The notes under the pieces were generated by a model that was not told the DNA's origin, ran no database searches, and saw only the letters and a program-made list of their open reading frames with translations. Made by a program: the position numbers and the translations under genes. A stretch of DNA of 46,746 nt, from NCBI GenBank assembly GCA_023423995.1, contig JAFAEL010000143.1, positions 1 through 46,746 of the forward strand, read 5' to 3'. Below are positions 23,260 through 32,566 of this stretch, one piece after another. How positions within the stretch are numbered: the first letter of the stretch is position 1; every line of letters begins with the position of its first letter. The stretch is from Pseudomonadota bacterium (GTDB taxonomy: Bacteria; Pseudomonadota; Alphaproteobacteria; Rhizobiales; Beijerinckiaceae).

Positions 23260-25545
23260 TCAATCGGGGAGGCCGTGTCGCCCTTCGCCCCGGAGGATCG
23301 CCCGCTTGCCTGCGTGGTTGGCCGGGCCGACGATGCCCTCCTTCTCCATCCGCTCCATGATGGAGGCGGCGCGGTTGTAGCCGATTCCGAGGCGGCGCTG
23401 GATGTAGGAGGTCGAGGCCTTCTTGTCGCGCAGCACCACCTGGACGGCCTGCTCGTAGGGACCGTTCTCGTCGTCGCCGAACTCGACGCTTTCGCCCTCG
23501 GCGGGCATATCCTCCGGCAGGGGAGCTGGGCCGCCCGCCTCCTCCTCGTCCGTGACGGCTTCGAGATATTCCGGCCGGCCCTGCGCCTTGAGATGCGCCA
23601 CGACCTTCTCGACCTCGCTGTCTGACACGAAGGGCCCGTGCACGCGGGTGATGCGGCCGCCGCCCGCCATGTAGAGCATGTCGCCCTGCCCGAGCAGCTG
23701 CTCGGCGCCCATCTCACCGAGGATGGTCCGCGAATCGATCTTGGACGTCACCTGGAAGGAGATGCGGGTCGGGAAGTTCGCCTTGATGGTGCCCGTGATG
23801 ACGTCCACGGACGGGCGCTGCGTCGCCATGATGAGGTGGATGCCGGCCGCACGCGCCATCTGGGCGAGACGCTGGATCGCGCCCTCGATGTCCTTGCCGG
23901 CCACCATCATCAGGTCGGCCATCTCGTCCACGATCACGACGATGTAGGGGAGGGGCTTCAGCGCGTCCCCATCCGCCGCATCGTCGAGGTCGGCATTCTC
24001 GCCACGCTCGATCATCTCGGCGACGCGCCCGTTGAAGCCGTCGATGTTCCGCACGCCGAGACGCGACATCTTGCGGTAGCGCTCCTCCATCTCGCGCACG
24101 GCCCATTTGAGGGCGACGACCGCCTTCTTGGGGTCGGTCACCACGGGCGTGAGGAGGTGCGGGATGCCCTCGTAGACGGAGAGCTCCAGCATCTTCGGGT
24201 CCACCATGATCAGGCGGCATTCCTCCGGCGTGTGCGTGTAGAGGAGCGACAGGATCATCGTGTTGATGGCGACCGACTTGCCGGAGCCGGTCGTGCCGGC
24301 GACGAGCAGGTGCGGCATGCGGGCGAGGTCGGCGATGATCGGCTCGCCCCCGATCGTCTTGCCCAGGGCGACCGCCAGCCGGTGTTTCGAGCGGGAGAAA
24401 TCGGGCGTCTCGAGCAGTTCGCGCAGGTAGACGGTCTCGCGCGTCTGGTTCGGCAGCTCGATGCCGATGACGTTCCGCCCCGGCACGACGGCAACGCGGG
24501 CCGAGACGGCCGACATGGAGCGTGCGATGTCGTTCGACAGGCCGATGACGCGGCTCGACTTGGTGCCGGGCGCCGGCTCCAGCTCGTAGAGCGTGACGAC
24601 CGGCCCCGGATTGGCGTCGATAATCTCGCCGCGCACCCCGAAATCGTGCAGCGTCTGCTGCAGGGTGACCGAGCTGCGATCGAGGTACTCGGCCGAAGCC
24701 TCGTAGGCCGGCTCGCTGACGGTCGGCTCGGTCAGGAGCTCGAGGGGCGGGAACTCGTAGGCTCCCGTCGGTTCGGCCCGGACCCGCTCGGGTGCGGGCG
24801 TCGGCAGGCTCGCGGGCGCGGCGGCCACGGGCGGCTTCGGAACGGGGGCGGCGATCAGGGGCAGCGGCCCCTCTTCGCGCACAGGTCGACGCGGTTGCGA
24901 GATGCCGCGCCGCCGCAGCGGCCGGAAGGTGAAGCTCGCCTGGATCGTCACCCCGGCATAGCGGAGGAACGGCACTTCGGGCGCGTCCGGGAGCCGGGCC
25001 AGGAACTCGGCCATGTCCTCCTCGTCCTCGTCATCGAACCCATCCGCGAGGACCGGCAGCGCCTCGTCCCGCGCCTCAGGCTCGGCGTCGGCTGGTTCGG
25101 GTGCGATCGCCGTGGGCAGGCACTCGCTTGCTGGTGAAGGAGCGGAGCTCTCCTCGACGTCGGTTTCGGGCTGTGCTTCGGGCATCGCGATGACGCGCCG
25201 GGTGCGGCGCACCGGCTCGGCGACGCTCGGGCTTTCCTCGGCCGAGGGATCCGAATCGGCAGCGCCGGTGCGCCGCTTGCGCAGGACGTGATCGGGCGTG
25301 CGGGTGAAGCGCGTGTTCGACTCGAGCGTGAAGGCCTCGAACCAGGGCGGGAGGTCGGCCGGCCGCGGCTCGATGGCGGATACATCCTCGAGCAGAGGCC
25401 CTATCGCCAGGACCGTCGACGGCTCCGGTCGCGAGCTCCCGATTCGCGTTGGAACACCCGCTGTTCTCGGGTTCGCTGACGCTCCATTTCCCTGTTGGGT
25501 TTCGCCGGGATGACGGGACCTTCCGGATACGCGCATGACGTCCAT
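23260..25545 (-). CDS. ftsK: FtsK/SpoIIIE-type DNA translocase without membrane domain
   Basis: 761 residues from the ATG at 25545; the frame stays open to 25728, and 25536 is another candidate. Residues 1-290 are an acidic, Pro/Ala-rich linker with no hydrophobic helix, whereas usual FtsK has four N-terminal helices. Then come the alpha domain (about 291-380), the beta motor with Walker A GTTGSGKS (417-424) and Walker B IVVIVDE (535-541), and the gamma winged helix (697-752: [20 protein letters not shown]) that reads KOPS. The motor should pump double-stranded DNA during chromosome dimer resolution. The soluble form suggests a second, non-septum-anchored copy, similar in idea to SftA of Bacillus. 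It is convergent with pirin. Confidence 0.9.
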   Translation of the reverse strand: MDVMRVSGRSRHPGETQQGNGASANPRTAGVPTRIGSSRPEPSTVLAIGPLLEDVSAIEPRPADLPPWFEAFTLESNTRFTRTPDHVLRKRRTGAADSDPSAEESPSVAEPVRRTRRVIAMPEAQPETDVEESSAPSPASECLPTAIAPEPADAEPEARDEALPVLADGFDDEDEEDMAEFLARLPDAPEVPFLRYAGVTIQASFTFRPLRRRGISQPRRPVREEGPLPLIAAPVPKPPVAAAPASLPTPAPERVRAEPTGAYEFPPLELLTEPTVSEPAYEASAEYLDRSSVTLQQTLHDFGVRGEIIDANPGPVVTLYELEPAPGTKSSRVIGLSNDIARSMSAVSARVAVVPGRNVIGIELPNQTRETVYLRELLETPDFSRSKHRLAVALGKTIGGEPIIADLARMPHLLVAGTTGSGKSVAINTMILSLLYTHTPEECRLIMVDPKMLELSVYEGIPHLLTPVVTDPKKAVVALKWAVREMEERYRKMSRLGVRNIDGFNGRVAEMIERGENADLDDAADGDALKPLPYIVVIVDEMADLMMVAGKDIEGAIQRLAQMARAAGIHLIMATQRPSVDVITGTIKANFPTRISFQVTSKIDSRTILGEMGAEQLLGQGDMLYMAGGGRITRVHGPFVSDSEVEKVVAHLKAQGRPEYLEAVTDEEEAGGPAPLPEDMPAEGESVEFGDDENGPYEQAVQVVLRDKKASTSYIQRRLGIGYNRAASIMERMEKEGIVGPANHAGKRAILRGEGRHGLPD

Positions 25546-25700
25546 GTGATCAAAGAAATGGGGCAGCCAGGCTGCCCTGCTGGCACCCGGCATAGGGAAC
25601 GGAAGGTTAATGCGTCGTTCGTCGGGGCCGCGGCGCTCGGCCGCCGCGACCCGGACAGGACCTCGTTCCCCGGGCTTGCGAAGTCCGGCCTGGGCGGCTG

Positions 25701-26624
25701 ATGATGGCCCGCCGGGCAGGCGGGGCATCGTCGTTGGAGCTGAGAGAACTCGAGGCGTTCTTCTGGGTGGGAACGCTGCGCAGCTTTTCGCGGGCTGCGG
25801 ACCGTCTTCGAACCTCCCAGCCGACGATCTCCGCGCGCGTCGCAGCGCTGGAAGCGCACCTCACGGTGAAGCTGCTCGAACGGGGCGGCCGGCGGGTTCG
25901 GCTCACGCCGCTCGGCGCGGAGATGCTCGGCTATGCCGAGCGCATGCTCGGGCTCCGGTCGCAGGCCGAGGCGGCGGTGAGCGGGGCGGCAGGGCTTCGC
26001 GGCCATGTCCGGCTCGGCACGGCCGAGACGGTGGTCCACACCTGGCTGCCGCATTTCATCCGGGAGCTCGAAACGCGCCACCCGCGCCTCAGCCTGGAGC
26101 TGACGGTCGACACCACGCCCAACCTGCGCGAGGAACTCGTGCGCGGCGAACTCGACCTCGCCATCCTGCTCGGGCCGATCTCCGAGCCGACCATGCAGAG
26201 CCGGCTGATCTCGACCTATCCGCTGTCGCTGGTGGCGGCGCCGTCGCTCGGCCTCGCAGGGCGGGAGCTGACGCTCGCCGACCTCGCGCGCTATCCGCTC
26301 ATCACCTACTCGCACCGGACCCGGCCGACGATCGCGCTGCGCGAGCTGTTCCGCAACGCAGGCCTGCCGCAGCCGAGGCTGATCGCATCGGCTTCGCTGG
26401 CGGCGAATATCCGGCTCGCGGTGGATGGCGTCGGCCCCGCGACGCTGCCCGAGATCCTCGTCGCGGGTGAGATCGCGGAAGGGCGCCTGCATGCCCTCAC
26501 GGTGGATTTCGAGCTTGCGCCGCTTCGCTTCACGGTCACCCACCCGCGCGCCCCGAGCGATCCGCTCATCGCCGCGGCCGCCGAGCTCGCCCGGCAGGTG
26601 GCTGCGAACTATCAGGAATCCTGA
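25701..26624 (+). CDS. LysR-family transcriptional regulator
   Basis: 307 residues. The HTH (about 12-75) reads [23 protein letters not shown] with [13 protein letters not shown] as recognition helix. The effector domain (about 100-300) follows. The conserved domain begins at residue 12, so an in-frame TTG at 25734 is a possible alternative start. The gene lies 74 bases upstream of the YcsI-like gene on the same strand and likely controls the YcsI-TRAP-DUF2848-amidase operon. It is divergent from the ftsK homolog, which is probably unrelated. Confidence 0.88.
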   Translation: MMARRAGGASSLELRELEAFFWVGTLRSFSRAADRLRTSQPTISARVAALEAHLTVKLLERGGRRVRLTPLGAEMLGYAERMLGLRSQAEAAVSGAAGLRGHVRLGTAETVVHTWLPHFIRELETRHPRLSLELTVDTTPNLREELVRGELDLAILLGPISEPTMQSRLISTYPLSLVAAPSLGLAGRELTLADLARYPLITYSHRTRPTIALRELFRNAGLPQPRLIASASLAANIRLAVDGVGPATLPEILVAGEIAEGRLHALTVDFELAPLRFTVTHPRAPSDPLIAAAAELARQVAANYQES

Positions 26625-26698
26625 TCGTCTGTCTGTGGCTCCGGCCTATTGATCCGCCTTCAAGCGTAGCCGTTAATCGACGCGACGGGGACGTGACG

Positions 26699-27508
26699 AT
26701 GAACGCCGACGCCTTCGCCCTGACGGGAGAACTCGACGCACCTGCCAAGGTCCGGCAGGCGGCGCGCACGGGGCGCCTCACCGGGCAGACCTCGGGGCTC
26801 GCGCCGGGCTTCGTCCAGGCGAACCTCGCCATCCTGCCGGGCGATCTCGCGGCCGATTTCCTCCGCTTCTGCCAGCGCAATCCGAAGCCGTGTCCGCTCA
26901 TCGGCATGTCGGAGCCGGGCGAGCCGATGCTGCCGGAACTCGGCGCAGATCTCGATATCCGCACCGACCTGCCGCGCTATCGCGTCTGGCGCGACGGCGA
27001 ACTCGCGGACGAGGTGGAAGACATCCGCGACCTCTGGCGCGAAGACCTCACGGCATTCCTGATCGGCTGCTCCTTCTCCTTCGAGGAGGCGCTGCTCGCC
27101 GACGGCGTTCCGGTCCGGCACGTCGCGGAAGGGCGCAACGTGCCCATGTACCGGACGAGCATTCCGACCGCGCCGGCGGGGCCGTTCCACGGTCCTCTCG
27201 TCGTCTCGATGCGGCCGCTGAAGGCGCCGGATGCGATCCGGGCGATCCAGATCACCTCGCGCCTGCCGGCCGTGCACGGAGCGCCCGTGCATCTCGGCAA
27301 TCCGTCCCTGATCGGCATCCGTGACGTCGGACGTCCGGATTACGGCGATGCGGTCAGGGTGGAGCCAGATGAACTGCCGGTCTTCTGGGCCTGCGGGGTC
27401 ACGCCGCAAGCCGTCATCGCGGCCGCGAAGCCGCCTTTCGCCATCACGCATGCGCCGGGCTGCATGCTCGTCACGGACCTGAAGAACACGCGCCTTTCCG
27501 TCCTCTAG
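26699..27508 (+). CDS. YcsI/DUF1445 family protein (putative hydro-lyase, D-glutamate cyclase-like)
   Basis: 269 residues covering the full UPF0317/DUF1445 domain: [21 protein letters not shown], then [18 protein letters not shown] with the family's Cys, [21 protein letters not shown] and [14 protein letters not shown] eukaryotic relative acts as D-glutamate cyclase, so a reaction on D-amino or cyclic imido compounds is possible; the bacterial members are called hydro-lyases by annotation only. ATG at 26699 fits the GGGG site better than the GTG at 26693. It is followed after 34 bases by the TRAP binding protein, which points to catabolism of the TRAP substrate. Confidence 0.87.
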   Translation: MNADAFALTGELDAPAKVRQAARTGRLTGQTSGLAPGFVQANLAILPGDLAADFLRFCQRNPKPCPLIGMSEPGEPMLPELGADLDIRTDLPRYRVWRDGELADEVEDIRDLWREDLTAFLIGCSFSFEEALLADGVPVRHVAEGRNVPMYRTSIPTAPAGPFHGPLVVSMRPLKAPDAIRAIQITSRLPAVHGAPVHLGNPSLIGIRDVGRPDYGDAVRVEPDELPVFWACGVTPQAVIAAAKPPFAITHAPGCMLVTDLKNTRLSVL

Positions 27509-27542
27509 CCAGCGACCAACACACGCGAAGGAGTCCCCCGAG

Positions 27543-28598
27543 ATGAAGCGAGCGACATCGATCCTGGCGGCGGGCTTCGCCGTTTTGCTGGGCGCCGGTG
27601 CGGCATCCGCGCAGGATCTGCCGAAGACCAACCTCAAGGTCGTGGGCGCCTGGGGGAACCTGTCGCAATACAAGAACTTCGAGCAGCCCTTCTGGTCGAA
27701 GGAGATCGCCGAGAAGTCGAAGGGCGCGATCACGGCGGAGATCACGCCGTTCAACGAGATGGGGCTGAAAGGGGCCGAGATCTTCCGCCTGATGCGGCTC
27801 GGCGTCATCGATTTCGGCTCGACGGTGCTTGGCTACGTGGCCGGCGACGATGCCCGCAACGAGGCGGTCGACCTGGCCGGCCTGTCGCCGGATATCGCGA
27901 CCGCGCGCAAGATCTCGGATGCCTACAAGCCCGTCTACGACAAGTTCTACCGCGAGAAGTTCGGCATCAAGGTTCTGGGCATCTGGCCGTATCCGGCGCA
28001 GGTCCTCTACTGCAACGGCGAGATCAAGAGCCTCGCCGACATCAAGGGCAAGAAGGTCAGGACCGGCAACCGGACGCTGGCGGAATTCGTGGAGGCGCTC
28101 GGCGGCACGGGCGTGACGCTCGCCTTCAACGAGGTCGTCCCCGCGCTCCAGAACAAGGTCGTCGATTGCGCGATCACGGGCACCCTCTCAGGCAACTCGG
28201 CGAAGTGGACGGAGGTCTCGACCCACATCCACGCGCTCCCGGTCGGCTGGAGCCAGGTGATGTTCGCCGTGAATGCCAAGCGCTGGGACAGCCTCGATCC
28301 CAAGGTGCGCGAACTCCTGCAGACGGAGATTACCGGCCTGGAGGACCGTATCTGGAAGGCTACCGACGTCGAGACGCAGCAGGGCTTTGACTGCAACACC
28401 GGCAAGGACAGCTGCACGATGGGCACCAAGACCAAGATGACGCTGGTGCCCGTGAGCGAGGCCGACAAGACGCTGCTGACGAAGGTCCTCAACGAGACGG
28501 TCGTGCCGAAATGGGCGGCGCGCTGCCCGGGCGATTGCGTGCCGGCTTGGAACGAGAGCGTCGGCAAGATCCTGAACATCCAGGCCAAGGCGAACTGA
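27543..28598 (+). CDS. dctP: TRAP transporter solute-binding protein, DctP family
   Basis: 351 residues with a Sec signal peptide (cleavage after AASA, mature start QDLPKTNLK). The DctP fold is recognisable by GAEIFRLMRLGVIDFGS, LADIKGKKVRTGNRTLAEF and the NEVVPALQNKVVDCAIT segment that replaces the usual Arg-containing carboxylate motif region. The C terminus has two cysteine loops, CNTGKDSC and CPGDC, which may form disulfides in the periplasm. It delivers an anionic organic ligand to DctQM. GAAGGAG precedes the ATG. A hairpin (28613-28641) follows the stop and separates it from dctQ. Confidence 0.9.
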   Translation: MKRATSILAAGFAVLLGAGAASAQDLPKTNLKVVGAWGNLSQYKNFEQPFWSKEIAEKSKGAITAEITPFNEMGLKGAEIFRLMRLGVIDFGSTVLGYVAGDDARNEAVDLAGLSPDIATARKISDAYKPVYDKFYREKFGIKVLGIWPYPAQVLYCNGEIKSLADIKGKKVRTGNRTLAEFVEALGGTGVTLAFNEVVPALQNKVVDCAITGTLSGNSAKWTEVSTHIHALPVGWSQVMFAVNAKRWDSLDPKVRELLQTEITGLEDRIWKATDVETQQGFDCNTGKDSCTMGTKTKMTLVPVSEADKTLLTKVLNETVVPKWAARCPGDCVPAWNESVGKILNIQAKAN

Positions 28599-28612
28599 GC
28601 CGCATTCTCCTC

Positions 28613-28641
28613 GCCGGCCCATCCGGAGCGGGTGGGCCGGC
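28613..28641 (+). repeat. Hairpin between TRAP binding protein and dctQ
   Basis: Perfect nine-base arms GCCGGCCCA and TGGGCCGGC around an 11-base loop, beginning 15 bases after the dctP stop and ending 24 bases before the dctQ start. It can protect or define the dctP 3' end and lower expression of the membrane subunits. Confidence 0.65.
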
Positions 28642-28665
28642 TGGCTTCGCCGGAAGGGCCGACAC

Positions 28666-29274
28666 GTGACCACGCTTCTCCATCGCTGGATCGGCCTTGC
28701 CGATCGGCTCGCCACCTGGGCCGTGCGCATCGCCGGCGCCTTCATGCTCGCCGCGGCGCTGCTGGTCTCCTTCGACGTGCTGGTGCGGAAATTCGCCGGC
28801 GTCACGATCGGCGGCGCGGACGAACTGTCCGGCTACGCCTTCGCGGTGGGTACGAGCTGGGCGCTCGCCTTCACGCTGCTCCGGCGCGCGAACGTGCGGG
28901 TGGATGCGCTCTATTCCCGCCTTCCCGAACGGATCGCGGCGGCGCTCGATCTCCTGGCTCTCGTCGCCCTGCTGGTCTTCGTCGGCTATCTCACCTGGCG
29001 CGTGACCCTCGTCCTGCAGGATTCGCTGCTCTTCTCCGCCCGCGCGACCACACCGCTCGCGACGCCGCTCTGGATCCCGCAATCGCTCTGGCTGCTCGGC
29101 TTCGGGCTGTTCCTCTTCACCATCCTGCCGCTGATCCTGGCCGTCGGCATCGCGCTCGCGAAAGGCGACCGGGCGACGGTGCGCCGTCTTGCGGGCGCCC
29201 GGACCCTCGAGGAGGAGGCCGCGGAGGAGAAGAGCCACACGGCGGCCCTGCGACCGCTGGCGGGGGAGCGCTGA
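28666..29274 (+). CDS. dctQ: TRAP transporter small permease, DctQ family
   Basis: 202 residues, GTG start. Four transmembrane helices are visible (about 20-42, 55-75, 95-118, 142-165), with the DctQ-type pattern FDVLVRKFAGVTIGGADELSGYAF. The C-terminal tail is charged and Ala/Glu-rich. The small subunit associates with DctM to form the sodium-driven TRAP permease. It ends three bases before dctM. No substrate information can be read from this subunit. Confidence 0.9.
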   Translation: MTTLLHRWIGLADRLATWAVRIAGAFMLAAALLVSFDVLVRKFAGVTIGGADELSGYAFAVGTSWALAFTLLRRANVRVDALYSRLPERIAAALDLLALVALLVFVGYLTWRVTLVLQDSLLFSARATTPLATPLWIPQSLWLLGFGLFLFTILPLILAVGIALAKGDRATVRRLAGARTLEEEAAEEKSHTAALRPLAGER

Positions 29275-29277
29275 GCG

Positions 29278-30564
29278 ATGCTGGGCACCACGCTTCTCGT
29301 TCTCGTCGTCCTTCTCGCGCTGGCCATCCCGGTCGCGGCCGCGCTCGGCGTCCTCGGGCTCATCCTCGAGCAGCTCTATTCGACGATGCCGCTCAGCCTC
29401 GCGATGGGCGAGGTGGCTTGGTCAGCGAGCCGGGACTTCCTGCTCGTCTCGATCCCGATGTTCATCCTGCTTGGGGAGATCCTCCTCCGCTCCGGCGTTG
29501 CCGAACGGATGTACGCGGCGCTCTCCAAATGGCTGTCCTGGCTCCCGGGCGGCCTGATGCACTCGAATATCGGGGCCTGCGCGGTCTTCGCCGCGACGTC
29601 AGGCTCCTCGGTCGCGACGGCCGCAACGGTCGGGACCGTCGCCCTGCCGCTCGTCCGCACCCACGGCTACAACGAGCGTCTCTTTCTCGGGACCCTGGCG
29701 GCCGGCGGGACGCTTGGCATCCTGATCCCGCCCTCGATCAACATGATCATCTACGCGGTGCTGACGGATACCTCGATCCCGAAGCTCTATCTCGCCGGCA
29801 TCATCCCCGGGCTCGGGCTCGCGGCCCTCTTCATGCTCATCGTGGCGGTTGCCTGCACCCTGCGTCCCGAATGGGGCGGGAAGCGGCTTCGTGCGAGCTG
29901 GGGCGAGCGCCTCGCGAGCCTGCCGCACCTCGTGCCGCCGCTCATCATCTTCCTGGTCGTCGTCGGCTCGATCTATGCCGGCCTCGCAACCCCCACCGAG
30001 GCCGCGTCGCTCGGCGTGGTCGCCGCGCTGGTGCTCGCCGCCTTCTACCGCCGCCTCAGCGTTTCGATGCTCATCGAAGTCTTCGAGAACACGATGCGCA
30101 CGACCGCGATGATCATGCTGATCATCGTGGCGGCCTATTTCCTCAATTTCGTCATCACGGGGATCGGGCTGACGAACCTCATCACGGGTGCTGTCGCGTC
30201 TCTGGGCCTGTCCAAATGGGGCATGCTGGTCGCGATGGTCGTGTTCTACCTCGTGCTCGGCTGCTTCATGGAAACGCTCTCCATGATGATCACGACGATC
30301 CCGATCATCGCACCCGTGATGGTGGCGCTCGGCTTCGATTCGATCTGGCTCGGGATCATCATCGTGATCCTCATCGAGGCGGCTCTCATCACCCCGCCTG
30401 TCGGCCTGAACCTCTACGTCGTGCAGTCTCTCCGCTCGGGCGGCAGCCTGAACGACGTCATCGCGGGATCGCTTCCTTTCGTGATCGCGATGATCGTGCT
30501 GATCGGGCTGCTCGCGATCTTCCCCGGCCTGGCGCTCTGGCTGCCATCCCTCGTGAGAGGCTGA
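29278..30564 (+). CDS. dctM: TRAP transporter large permease, DctM family
   Basis: 428 residues and about 11-12 hydrophobic segments. The family blocks SIPMFILLGEILLRSGVAERM, AATSGSSVATAATVGTVALP and GTLGILIPPSINMIIYAVLTDTSI are clear, including the Pro-rich hairpin regions of the elevator transport domain. It carries the substrate across the inner membrane with sodium. It starts three bases after dctQ and is followed by the DUF2848 gene after three bases. Confidence 0.93.
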   Translation: MLGTTLLVLVVLLALAIPVAAALGVLGLILEQLYSTMPLSLAMGEVAWSASRDFLLVSIPMFILLGEILLRSGVAERMYAALSKWLSWLPGGLMHSNIGACAVFAATSGSSVATAATVGTVALPLVRTHGYNERLFLGTLAAGGTLGILIPPSINMIIYAVLTDTSIPKLYLAGIIPGLGLAALFMLIVAVACTLRPEWGGKRLRASWGERLASLPHLVPPLIIFLVVVGSIYAGLATPTEAASLGVVAALVLAAFYRRLSVSMLIEVFENTMRTTAMIMLIIVAAYFLNFVITGIGLTNLITGAVASLGLSKWGMLVAMVVFYLVLGCFMETLSMMITTIPIIAPVMVALGFDSIWLGIIIVILIEAALITPPVGLNLYVVQSLRSGGSLNDVIAGSLPFVIAMIVLIGLLAIFPGLALWLPSLVRG

Positions 30565-30567
30565 AAC

Positions 30568-31245
30568 ATGCTCTTCTTCGATCGCGTGACCAAGACGGGC
30601 ACGGACAGGATCGGCTTTACGCCGACAGCCCTCATCATCGGCGGCTGGGCCGGCCGGGACGAGGCGGAGATCCACCACCACATCGAGGAGCTTGCGGCGA
30701 TCGGCGTGCCGCGGCCGTCATCGGTCCCGGTCTTTTATCGCGCCGCGGCCTCGACGCTGGTCCAGGGCGGGCGGCTCGAGGTCCTGGGGCCGGACACCTC
30801 CGGCGAGGTCGAGCCGGTGGTCGTCTCGCTCGCCGATGGCCTCTGGGTCGGGCTCGGTTCCGACCATACGGACCGCAAGGCCGAGACGATGGGGATCGCC
30901 CTGTCGAAGCAGCTTTGCGGCAAACCGCTCGGCTCGACCCTGTGGCGCTTCTCGGAGGTGGAGGAGCACTGGGACGCTCTCCAACTCCGTGCCTATGCGA
31001 CGATCGGCGGGGAGCGCGTGCTCTACCAGGAGGGCACGCTCGCTGCCCTGCGCACGCCCACGGACCTCATCGCGCGGCTTCCGGGCGGCGCGCTGGCGAC
31101 CGGCACGGCCATGTTCGGCGGCACGCTCGGCGCGATCGGCGGCATCCGCCCCGCTTCCCGCTTCGAGATGGAGCTGGAGGATCCGGTGCTTGGCCGGACG
31201 ATGCGGCACGGCTACGACATCGACGTTCTGCCGGTGGTGTCCTGA
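30568..31245 (+). CDS. DUF2848 family protein
   Basis: 225 residues spanning a DUF2848 domain: GFTPTALIIGGWAGRDEAEIHHHIEEL, then PVFYR, DGLWVGLGSDHTDRKAE, KQLCGKPLGSTLWRF and GTAMFGGTLGAIGGIRPA. The pattern resembles the fumarylacetoacetate hydrolase superfamily, with His and Asp/Glu positions that could bind a metal, but no activity is established. It is cytoplasmic and translationally linked to dctM upstream (three-base gap) and to the amidase downstream (three-base gap). It is therefore probably an enzyme of the same catabolic pathway. Confidence 0.88.
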   Translation: MLFFDRVTKTGTDRIGFTPTALIIGGWAGRDEAEIHHHIEELAAIGVPRPSSVPVFYRAAASTLVQGGRLEVLGPDTSGEVEPVVVSLADGLWVGLGSDHTDRKAETMGIALSKQLCGKPLGSTLWRFSEVEEHWDALQLRAYATIGGERVLYQEGTLAALRTPTDLIARLPGGALATGTAMFGGTLGAIGGIRPASRFEMELEDPVLGRTMRHGYDIDVLPVVS

Positions 31246-31248
31246 TTG

Positions 31249-32532
31249 ATGACGAAAACGAGCCGAGACCGTCTGGAGGAAGCGCTCAGCCGAGCCGGCC
31301 AGCGCGAGCATGTCTTCACCCGCCTGTACCCCGAGGCGGCCCGGGCGGCGGCCGACGCCTCCGATGCGCGCCGGCGGGCCGGGATCAGCCTTGGCCCGCT
31401 CGATGGCGCGATCGTCTCGATCAAGGACCTCTTCGACGTCGCGGGCGAGGTGACACTCGCCGGCTCGCGGGCGCTGCGCAATGCGGCACCCGCGGCGGCC
31501 GATGCCGTGATCGTGCGCAGGCTCAGGCAGGCCGGCGCGGTCATCCTGGGCCGCACCAACATGGTCGAGTTCGCCTTTTCCGGCCTCGGCCTCAACCCGC
31601 ATACCGGAACGCCGGGCAATGCCGCCGATCCGAGCCGGATCCCGGGCGGCTCCTCGTCCGGCGCAGGCGTATCCGTGGCACTCGGGTCGAGCGAAATCGG
31701 GATCGGCAGCGATACGGGCGGATCCGTCCGCATCCCGGCCTCGCTGAACGGCATCGTCGGGTTCAAGCCGACGGCCCGGCGCGTGCCGCTCGATGGTGCG
31801 TTCCCGCTCTCGTACAGCCTGGACTCGATCGGACCGCTTGCCAGGAGCGTGGCCGAATGCGCCGCGGCTGACGCCGTGATGGCCGGCATCGATCCGCTCC
31901 CGCTGGAACCCGCGGAGATCGCCGGTCTGCGAATCGGCGTGCCGCGCGGATTGCTCTTTGGGGAGACGGAGGACGTGGTCGCCGAGGCCTTCGAGGGCAC
32001 GCTCGAACGGCTCGCCCGCGCGGGGGCGCGGGTCACGGAGCTGCCGCTCGACGACCTCGTGCAGGATATGTCCGCGGCGCTGCCCGGTGCGTCGATCGCC
32101 GCCATCGAGGCGGCGGCGATCCATGCCGACCTCCTCGGACCGGGTCGCGACGACTACGATCCGCGGGTCATCAGCCGGATCCTCCGCGGGGCAGAAATAT
32201 CCGCTGCATCCTACATCCGGACGATGCGGCGCCGGGCCGAGCTGATCGGCGCGATGGACCACCGGCTGAGAGGCGTCGACGCCTTCGCGCTACCTGCCAC
32301 GGCCACGACCGCGCCAGCCATCGCGCCGCTCCTGGCGGATGACGACGCATACCATGCCGCAAACATCCTCGTGCTCCGCAACACCACCGTCGGCAACCTC
32401 TTCGACCTTTGCTCGATATCCTTGCCGATGCCGGGCACGCCGCGGCCGGCGGGGTTCATGCTGACCGCCCGCGGCGGCGAGGATGCGCGGCTGCTCTCGA
32501 TCGCGGCGGCCTGCGAGCGCCTCCTCGGCTGA
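31249..32532 (+). CDS. Amidase (amidase signature family)
   Basis: 427 residues. The Ser-cisSer-Lys triad is complete: Lys59 (VSIKDLFDVAG), cis-Ser135 (PGGSSSGAG) and nucleophile Ser159 (SDTGGSVRIPA). The enzyme hydrolyses amide bonds of small molecules and may act on malonamate, indole-acetamide, allophanate-like or similar substrates; specificity cannot be read. ATG at 31249 is chosen over the TTG just upstream. It is the last gene of the LysR-YcsI-TRAP-DUF2848-amidase set, so the TRAP ligand may be an amide or be converted into one. Confidence 0.9.
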   Translation: MTKTSRDRLEEALSRAGQREHVFTRLYPEAARAAADASDARRRAGISLGPLDGAIVSIKDLFDVAGEVTLAGSRALRNAAPAAADAVIVRRLRQAGAVILGRTNMVEFAFSGLGLNPHTGTPGNAADPSRIPGGSSSGAGVSVALGSSEIGIGSDTGGSVRIPASLNGIVGFKPTARRVPLDGAFPLSYSLDSIGPLARSVAECAAADAVMAGIDPLPLEPAEIAGLRIGVPRGLLFGETEDVVAEAFEGTLERLARAGARVTELPLDDLVQDMSAALPGASIAAIEAAAIHADLLGPGRDDYDPRVISRILRGAEISAASYIRTMRRRAELIGAMDHRLRGVDAFALPATATTAPAIAPLLADDDAYHAANILVLRNTTVGNLFDLCSISLPMPGTPRPAGFMLTARGGEDARLLSIAAACERLLG

Positions 32533-32546
32533 TGTCCGAGCGATGA

Positions 32547-32566
32547 CCTCCGCTGCCTAACGGAGG
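32547..32566. terminator. Hairpin between convergent amidase and M28 peptidase genes
   Basis: CCTCCG and CGGAGG arms around an eight-base loop. It begins 15 bases after the amidase stop and overlaps the stop codon of the minus-strand peptidase. The stem is short and has no T-tract. Confidence 0.4.

Noticed and set aside
28632..31871. Open frame of more than 1000 codons overlapping the TRAP, DUF2848 and amidase genes
   Set aside because: It is an out-of-frame shadow with Arg/Pro-rich translation and no domain; four real genes occupy the other frame.
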